Assembly: GCA_030998225.1 (NCBI GenBank)
Contig: JAPYXD010000677.1
Span: forward strand, 12,337,501 to 12,401,500
DNA from: Diplolepis rosae
Taxonomy: Eukaryota > Arthropoda > Insecta > Hymenoptera > Diplolepididae
Reading direction: 5' to 3'
Length of the DNA stretch: 64,000 bases
Under the pieces are notes generated by a model. The model saw only the letters and a program-made list of their open reading frames with translations. It was not told the origin of the DNA and did not search any database. The position numbers were made by a program, and so were the translations under genes. Shown piece by piece: positions 58,001 to 64,000 of the stretch; the first letter of the stretch is position 1, and the number at the start of each line of letters is the position of its first letter.

Positions 58001-61000
58001 AATTTTTTTCTCGAAAATAACTCTTGTAATCAAAAAAACATCCAGAATAATTTTGATTTTAAATTTTGCGTAGAATACGGCAGTATTTTTTTATTTCAGG
58101 AATATCAAATTTTACATAACGGGTCCGCCATATTGGATCAGCCGTTTTAAATTTCGAAAAACTCACCTAAGGTTCGAATTTAGTGATGACTAAAACCTAT
58201 GAGATTGCTGATTGGAAAATTTTACACCATCCTGGTTTGTAATAAAACTCGAAATATACGTATTTCTACTAGCTTCATGGCAGCCGCTATCTTGAATTTT
58301 AATTTTATGGGCTAATATTGCTTCCGCTAATCATAATCGGTGAGACAAAACTCGTAATAACTTATTGTATGATCACACTACGAAGTAACCTGGAAAATCC
58401 GAAATAGGATCAATATTCTCAATTTCTAAAAATTTCAAACGCCCAGACGCCATTTTGAATTAGAGAAAAAAGAAAAAGAAAATATTTCTATGCATATTTT
58501 AAAAGTGCAAGTCCCGAGAACACGTTTCTGATAAGTTAGAAGTTGCTTAAGTGTCGGGAACATAGTGAAAATTTAAATTAAAAAAAAAATTGTACCCCAA
58601 AAATAGCGTTTTTTTGGGTATTTTTGGGGAAATAAAGGGTTAAGCGTCATTTTTTAAGAATTCTGACTGTGCCATTCGAAAGTGCGACCCCAAAAACGGT
58701 AGGATATGGAGTTTCCGATCCTTTTTCATCTTTTTTCTATAAATGGTACGACATTGTAGTCAACGTGAAAATTCTGCACATCTGGGCGTTAAAGGGTTAA
58801 CAAAAAGTTATTAACATTTTATTTATGAAAAATTTTAAACTTCCAAGTATGTGAAGATGTATTAATTTGAATTTCGCGCCGCGGATGCGTTTTGTAAATA
58901 TGTACCATAGTGTACCATAATTTTAACATGCCGATTCCATAATTTCACTCCGTGTGTCCGGCAACGCTGCTAACACATCGTTCAATAAGTCCCGGGACTG
59001 ACTAAGAAAACAACATTTGTTTTACAAAATTCATTTTTATTCATCAATATAATCACCTTCAAGTGCGATACAATCATTCCAACGCTTTTCTAACTTTTCG
59101 ATACCCTGCTTGTAAAATGATTTGTCCTTGGCCTCAAAATAAGCTTCAGTTTCAGCGATTACTTCCTCATTCGAGCCAAATATTTTTCCCTGGAGCATCT
59201 TTTTGAGATCAGCAAAGAGCCAGTAGTCGCTAGAGGCTAGATCTGAAGAGTATGGTGGGTGGGTACTTGTGGCACGGTGTATTGTCTTGATGAAAGAAGA
59301 TTTTTTCCTTCTTCATGTGCGGTCGTTTTTTCGCGATTTCACCCTAAAAACGCACCAATAACTCAATGTAATAGTCGCTGTTGATATATTTTCCCTTTTC
59401 AAGGTAGTCGATGTAAATTATACCGTGAGCATCCCAAAAAACTGACGCCATGACTTTGCCAGCTGACTGTTGCGTTTTCGGACGCTTCGGACGGCTTTCA
59501 CCGGTTGCACGCCACTCAGCTAACTGTCAATTCGACTCCGGAGTGAAATGGTGGATCTATGTTTCGTCCATTGTCACATACCGACGCAAGAAATACTGTT
59601 TATTGCGAGTAAACAGTGACAAACAGCTCTCTGAATCGTCGACTCGTTGTTGCTTTTGTTCCATTGTGAGCAAACGCGGCACCCATTTGGAAAAGACCTT
59701 TTTCATGCCCAATTTTTCGTTTAAAATTGTAGACGCACTTCCAGTTGATATGTTCACCATCTTAGCAATCTCATGGACTTTCAGTTTGCGGTCGTCTACC
59801 GCGATTTTCAAAACTTGCTTAATATTTTCCGGAGTTACTGCTTCATTTGGCCTACCCGAGCGTTCCGCATCATTTGTATCAGTGCGACCGCGTTTGAAAT
59901 CAGCATACCACCGGCAAATCATTGTTTTCGACGGAGCACAGTCCGGATAACATTTTTCAAGCCATTGTTGAGCTTGCACGGTATTTTTCCCCATTAAATA
60001 GCAATGTTTTATCAACATACGAAATTCGTTTTTGTCCATTTTGTACACAAATGCAAAAGTAGCGTGACTTTCACGACAGTAGCTTTGCTGTTTATGGTCT
60101 GATTGACCTGAAAGTCAGACACGTGTCATTTAAAGGTTATTTCTTTTGAAAAACGAAGTGGATTTGATATTACTAACGCCATCTGTGGGTTAGTCCCGGG
60201 ACTTATTGAACGATGTGTTAAGACCTCCCGTTTCATCATTTCCAAGTAGGATTTCACCGATTTTGCAACATTGGACCGACCGTTGACATGCTGCAAAATC
60301 GGCGTTTCCCGACATCAACTCGTACGGAACCTAATTGCCTAGCTTTTGAATCATTCCCATGTATTTCAATCGTACTGAAACTGATTGTTGAGTCACTCCC
60401 AATGTATCTACAAGCTCTTCTTTCGTTTGAGTCAGATCTTCATTGAGTAATGCCTCCAATTCATTGTCTTCGAATTTTTTTGGACTATCCACAGCGTGGC
60501 TTGTCTTCAACGCTAAAATCGCCATTCTTGAAACGTAGAAACCATTCCCTACATAATTTATCAGTTGGAGCATTGTCACAATAAACTTCCACAAGCATTC
60601 GATGCACTTCAGCTACACTTTTCTTCCAATTAAAGTAGAAAACTGAAACCTCCCGCGAATGCTGCTTAGTTAACACGAAATTCGACATATTTAATACAGT
60701 AAAAAACAAGGTTTTTTTTATGAAACTCAAAGCGATATAAACTAAATGTTATTGACAGATGTCTAACCTCTCTGAATCCACCGTAATCATCTGTCACTAT
60801 GAAACATTCATAACAGCCAGAGCAATCTTTTGAAAACGGACCGAACTAATTTGTATTCCCAATAATTTTAATTTATCGGAAAAAACTGTTTCATAGCGTT
60901 TTTGAAATTATTATACGGCTGTTAGTTTTTTTATGGTAATTTTTTTTCTTATGGCGGAATAGTAGAAAATTGAGTTGGTTACCGCTTCTTTGGTCAATAT

Positions 61001-64000
61001 TCAGTCAAGCCATGTCAACTGTGCTACAAAATTTTCGATGAAAATCTAAATAATGAAAACAATGATACATTCTTAAAGTATTTAGTGATACAAAAAAATA
61101 ATTTGAACGATTTTGGAAAATTCCTTTTATTTGTTAGTTTTTTTGTTAGATGAATATTTGGGCGTTTTTTTTTGCGGAATTCATAACTAAAATTCAGTTG
61201 ATGATAATTGAGTGAAATTTTCATGGATAATTGATAAATATCTTACGTGTCAAATAAACCAGACAAAAGTTAATAATTATATTTAAAAATTTATATTTAA
61301 TAACAATTTAATAAACAAGTGCAAGTTATGATCTGTTCTCAATATGTGACCGGGCTAAACCTTTAAACGTATGTATAATGAACCTTTAGCTTCGAATTTG
61401 CAAAGAAAAATTGTTGTATTTGACCTGAGAAGTGTGGAAAACGAATTTTTTTCTCGCGCCGTGCGACAACTGGTAGCCCGTCAATGGCACGCTCGACGCT
61501 GAAGCCAAAGGGGGACTTGGATTGACCATTTTATAGTATAAGACATTCCATGCCAAAAATGATTGAGTTTATGCCAATATTGGTAGAAGCTCATACCAGT
61601 TTCGCATATTAAGGCTATGGACCAACCTGGTCACATGACTAGATTTCTACCTTGTCGGCATTTCAGTTTATGTAACCCCATGTCTATAAAAAATAAGATA
61701 GATAATCGAAAATTTATATAATTAAATAAAATGCAGTAATATATGTCTCTCTGGTCATAGATGTTTATAATTATAAAAAAAAAAATTTTGAATGAAACAA
61801 AATGTACAATTATAAACATTTATGATCAGAAAGACTTGACTTAGAGCATTTCATTTACTCTCACAAATTTTCAACTTGCTATCTCATTTTTTTCAGAAAT
61901 GGGGATACACGAATTGGAACTGCTGGTAAAGTAGGAACCTAGTCACGTGATCCGCTTGGTCCATGGCCTTAAGTTCAGTATATTCTCTCTTATCCTCTGT
62001 GTATGAAAAATTATTTATAGTAAAGATGAAATTTTAATTGTGGAAAATGAATTATTTTCTGATATTTTTAGCAATGCTCCTAGACATGACGCGGTCTAAT
62101 GCTAACCTCAAGCGACAGCATTCTGATCTACCACAATTTGAATCGGTTGCCAGAATATCGAGTTTTCCGATTGTGGAAAGCGGTATTCATATTGCTGGAA
62201 GTGTTTACGATATGATTAAAGTGAGTTTGATGAATTTATTTAAAATTAATGCGGTTCAAAATTTGGAGACTTGAAAAATAGAATTGTAAGACAGATTAAT
62301 AATGATTAATTTAGAAAGATTGAAATACAAATAATTATGCAATTTAAAATATAAACAGTATGAATTTTCGACAAATTCAGTGGAATTGGAAATTTATTTT
62401 CACTTTAAACATAAAAGGTTTCATTTAATTAAGGAACAATTTGTTTTGTTTAAGGCTGGTGTTTGAGAAAAATATTTAATTATACTTTCAGGAATTCCAA
62501 TATTGTTAATAATGTTGTCCTTTGAAAAAGAAAGAATTATTTTTTTTTAGAAAAATTTAAATATACAAAAATGATTTATTGAAAAATTGTTATTCTTCAT
62601 TTAACTTTTATTGATATTCATAAAGACCAATTTTTGAAAATTGATGGAATATCAATGAAAAGGAGCTTCTTTTACCGGGGAAGAGATTCTTTACAATTTT
62701 ATTGCTTTTAACTTTTCAACATGATTAATTTAGTACCAGATAGAAAATAAACTTAAATTTATTAAAATCTGATCATTTTTGAAAAATTACTGTATAGCGT
62801 TAACAAGAAAAGTTCAGTCAAAAATAAAAGATTCCCCATTAATAATATTCGTATGTTCAATATTTTTTCGTGGAAAGTAATCCATATACTTTTAAACAAC
62901 ATTATCAATAATAATATTGCAATTCCTAAATGTATAATTAAATATTTGTTGCCTTGATGATTTTAAATCTTGGAGTGATATTATCACTCGTGTTTTATGA
63001 CAAAAAAAACATTAATTGTTATGAAAAAAATTTTAAACTTTTGAAAAATAATAATTCTAATGTTTTTCTTATTATGACTTCTTAGCAATTTTTGAACAAT
63101 GTTCGGATTTTTATAAACCATGGTTTATTTTTTTTGCAGAAAATATTCTCTACAACTCCATTGTTTCCAATTTTAAAAGTAAAGTTTTTAGTGGCTAAAA
63201 TCGTTAAAAGAATTTTTTTTAAAGAAACATTATTTTAAAATAACTTTATTTGAATAATATATTCTTCATCTTTAAAATCGGAAACAGTAGACTTGTAGGG
63301 AATATTTTTCCCGAAAAAATAAGTCATGATTCATAAAAATCTATTAATTTTTATAAAATTAGAATGAAGCTATAGTAAGCAAAAATTCTATCACAAAAAA
63401 CATAATTAAAAGTATTGTTTTTTGTATGTTTTAAATTTTTTTCATAAGACACGAGTGATAATATTATTCCAAGTCTTGAAATCGTAGAAAAACATTTATG
63501 ACTGAGATCAGATTAAAAGATATTATTAAGGTATTTGAGCTTTCATTTGTTTTGAATTATTTATTGGATATGAATAAATTGTTAAAAAAAGTGATACATT
63601 TTACAAAAGAATGAATTTCTATGAATATTTAGCGCTCAAATTCACTAATGTGTTGGAGTCTCGACACTGCAGAGTTATCCTTAGCATTAGCAACAGCTTC
63701 AGCTAAACCAGCAATTTTTGCCCTAAATGGTCCAATCACAACAATTGATCAGCTCCTGTGCAGAGGCATCGATATTGTAGAGCAGAGAGTACCAGTTGTT
63801 CAACTCCCTCCTCAACTTGTAAGTCTTTAAACATCTTTCTCAAAACAACAAATTTAGATAAAAATAAATATATTCTATTATCTATTCATTATCTATGAAA
63901 ATACACAGCAAAGATAATTAATAAAGAAAAACTTATTTTTGTAAACAAGATATATTGGAATACAAGAGAATACGTCAACAACAGAATTGTGAGGCCCGTT
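52082..64000 (+). CDS. Lsd-1: perilipin (lipid droplet protein, Lsd-1-like), 5' part, runs off window
   Basis: Perilipin family protein of the lipid droplet surface, controlling access of lipases to stored fat. Exons: 52082-52097, 62072-62220, 63633-63818 and 63950 to beyond 64000. Read together: MTITSSMLLDMTRSNANLKR, QHSDLPQFESVARISSFPIV, then WSLDTAELSLALATASAKPA, LLCRGIDIVEQRVPVVQLPP and YWNTREYVNNRIVRPV. These are the PAT-domain signatures; YWNT-EY---VRPV after a PP-x motif fits insect Lsd-1 better than Lsd-2. The 10-kb first intron is filled with nested transposons. The 3' half is outside the window. Confidence 0.9.
52215..52520. mobile_element. inverted-repeat element with hammerhead-like core
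   Basis: Arms about 52222-52265 and 52468-52514 share TTGGCATTGGGTCAGTTTCT with its complement. On the minus strand near 52377-52352 lies CACTGAAGAGGGCC...GGCCGAAACATTTGCC. An AT microsatellite follows at 52430-52460. Confidence 0.65.
52647..53514. mobile_element. TTAA-family MITE (GGCCATGG type)
   Basis: TTAA at 52643-52646 and 53515-53518. Ends GGCCATGGATCAATCGGACC and, inverted, GGCCATGGATCAACCAGATC, both continuing into ACGTGACTAAAT. Open frames at 52834-53394 have no family features. Confidence 0.87.
53519..54997 (+). other. perilipin intron, nothing recognised
   Basis: No coding sign or clear repeat identified by eye. Confidence 0.4.
55314..56225 (+). mobile_element. Tc1/mariner-superfamily element, deleted copy
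   Basis: TA at 55312-55313 and 56226-56227. Ends AAGTTTGATCAAATTGGAGG and, inverted, AAGGGTGATCAATTTAGAGG. Length 912 bp, about half of an intact element. Confidence 0.85.
55361..56118 (+). pseudogene. Tc1/mariner-superfamily transposase, internally deleted
   Basis: Starts MPRVTTVKLNTQFYSVF, then LRLKVQLYYENGRSVKSVYR and NRPTEHTIRHTIGKLE; stop at 55622. After frameshifts come EDPEESIRRRSQQLGLSYGT, then directly WFQQDGVTCHTARETMDLL (second catalytic Asp), VDWPPRLCDVTPLDFYLWGH (third) and a C terminus LKRSCSQHLKGVIFKK. The segment with the first Asp is deleted. The class differs from the mariners nearby. Confidence 0.87.
57270..57345 (-). repeat. tRNA-like fragment (tRNA-derived SINE or tRNA remnant)
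   Basis: On the minus strand: AATGAGCAGTCGACCGACAA, CTAAAGACCTGGGCTCGAAT and CCCAGCG. CTGGGCTCGAATCCCAG forms a normal T arm with the B box. The D-arm side is cut by the TTAA element, so no full tRNA can form. Confidence 0.5.
57346..58796. mobile_element. TTAA-flanked element with 415-bp inverted arms
   Basis: TTAA at 57342-57345 and 58797-58800. Arms about 57346-57762 and 58368-58796, starting CCCTTTAACGCCCAGATGTG. The 600-bp core has a 77-codon frame without family features. Confidence 0.9.
58973..60218 (-). mobile_element. mariner element, irritans subfamily (Himar1-like)
   Basis: TA at 58971-58972 and 60219-60220. Ends ACACATCGTTCAATAAGTCC and complement, then CGGGACT. 1246 bp, close to full length. 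Confidence 0.93.
59039..60039 (-). pseudogene. mariner transposase, broken (irritans subfamily)
   Basis: ATG at 60039: MDKNEFRMLIKHCYLMGKNT, WYADFKRGRTDTNDAERSGR, KWVPRLLTMEQKQQRVDDSE, RRYVTMDET (first Asp), then a stop where Trp is usual. Continues KVMASVFWDAHGIIYIDYLE and FFHQDNTPCHK (second Asp), a small deletion, ASSDYWLFADLKKM (third Asp) and LEGDYIDE. Relatively young: few disruptions. Confidence 0.92.
60865..61608 (+). other. perilipin intron, nothing recognised
   Basis: AT-rich; no repeat or coding sign seen by eye. Confidence 0.4.
61613..61968. mobile_element. TTAA-family MITE (GGCCATGG type), short copy
   Basis: TTAA at 61609-61612 and 61969-61972. Ends GGCTATGGACCAACCTGGTC and, inverted, GGCCATGGACCAAGCGGATC, both continuing ACRTGACTAG. 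356 bp, just before perilipin exon 2. Confidence 0.87.
62072..62220 (+). CDS. Lsd-1: perilipin exon 2
   Basis: Acceptor gatatttttag, donor gtgagt. Encodes LPQFESVARISSFPIVESG and SVYDMIK, the start of the PAT domain. Confidence 0.92.
62958..63483. repeat. foldback family F1, copy 3, in perilipin intron
   Basis: Arms about 62958-63210 and 63260-63483, sharing AGTGATATTATCACTCGTG in inverted form and CATGGTTTATTTTTT against its complement. Inner wording resembles copies 1 and 2. The rest of 62221-63632 shows nothing else. Confidence 0.75.
63633..63818 (+). CDS. Lsd-1: perilipin exon 3
   Basis: Acceptor tgaatatttag, donor gtaagt. Encodes RSNSLMCWSLDTAELSLALA to EQRVPVVQLPPQL, the PAT core. Confidence 0.94.
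63950..64000 (+). CDS. Lsd-1: perilipin exon 4, cut by window end
   Basis: After acceptor tgtaaacaag the in-phase reading is IYWNTREYVNNRIVRPV up to the last base, matching the YWNTKEY-VRPV block of insect Lsd-1. The acceptor lacks a strong pyrimidine run but the protein match is clear. Confidence 0.82.
   Translation, partial: MYWNTREYVNNRIVRPV

Larger units (their letters stand above)
56801..58969. mobile_element. hAT-type element, non-coding
   Basis: Ends CAGCATTGCCTGACCGTACT and, inverted, CAGCGTTGCCGGACACACG. Eight-bp flanks GTAAGACC (56793-56800) and CTAAGACC (58970-58972 continued at 60221-60225). Inner ends rich in GTACCATAATTT. No transposase frame. Carries a TTAA element and a tRNA-like fragment. 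Confidence 0.83.
56569..60688 (-). pseudogene. mariner transposase, broken (mauritiana type), split by insertions
   Basis: N-terminal part from ATG 60688 (MSNFVLTKQHSREVSVFYFN, MLVEVYCDNAPTDKLCREWF, FEDNELEALLNEDLTQTKEE), with a frameshift near 60.49-60.59 kb and a stop at 60331; then a fragment ending VAKSVKSYLEMMKREVL where it is cut. It resumes at about 56792 with [20 protein letters not shown] (third Asp) and ends SDGQYFD at 56569. The region with the first two catalytic Asp is deleted. Confidence 0.9.
56363..60862 (-). mobile_element. mariner element, interrupted by hAT and mariner insertions
   Basis: TA at 56361-56362 and 60863-60864. Ends TTGGGGGTACAAATTAATTC and, inverted, TTGGGAATACAAATTAGTTC. 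Contains the hAT-type element 56801-58969 and the mariner 58973-60218. Confidence 0.92.

Overview
This is an AT-rich piece of an animal nuclear genome, almost certainly an insect. It has small exons separated by introns, canonical GT-AG (and one GC-AG) splice sites, and a dense load of mariner, Tc1, hAT and MITE elements. The three host genes are all insect-type. Abundant mariners and the overall style would suit Hymenoptera, but nothing in the window fixes the order or species. All gene models were built by eye from splice sites, reading phase and remembered family features; no search was run.

Layout. (1) About 5.1-21.0 kb, plus strand: the 3' half of slowpoke (slo), the BK calcium-activated potassium channel. 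It covers a possible 33-nt microexon, the linker, the second RCK domain with its calcium bowl, the stop at 17799, and probably a long 3' UTR. (2) 41.7-21.4 kb, minus strand: a complete cadherin of about 32 exons (about 1640 residues). It has a signal peptide, about 11-12 cadherin repeats, one membrane span and a short tail. Repeat by repeat it matches the insect midgut cadherin family known in Lepidoptera as BtR/BT-R1. slo and this gene are convergent, with opposed poly(A) signals about 40 bp apart near 21.02-21.06 kb. (3) 52.1 kb to the window end, plus strand: the 5' part of a perilipin gene (Lsd-1-like). A tiny first coding exon at 52.08 kb precedes a 10-kb intron; further exons lie at 62.07 and 63.63 kb, and one at 63.95 kb is cut by the window edge.

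The rest is mobile DNA. I count six mariner/Tc1-type elements with decayed transposases (6.8-8.1, 8.4-10.5, 23.5-27.3, 24.4-27.0, 56.4-60.9 and 59.0-60.2 kb), a seventh Tc1/mariner-superfamily copy at 55.3-56.2 kb, a non-coding Tc1-type element at 45.1-46.5 kb, and a pogo-like non-coding element at 24.5-25.8 kb. There are two hAT-type elements with 8-bp target duplications, at least seven TTAA-flanked elements, many long palindromic foldback elements, and one short poly(A) retroposon with a clear target-site duplication. Several are nested three or more deep, so the order of insertion can be read.

No virus, CRISPR array, operon or bacterial-type gene was seen. The most interesting points are the BtR-type receptor gene whose first coding exon may take its splice acceptor from a MITE terminus; the TE-filled introns of that gene and of perilipin; in-frame alternative splice donors in slo and the cadherin; the putative slo microexon; and the stacked palindromes at 6.4-8.3 kb.
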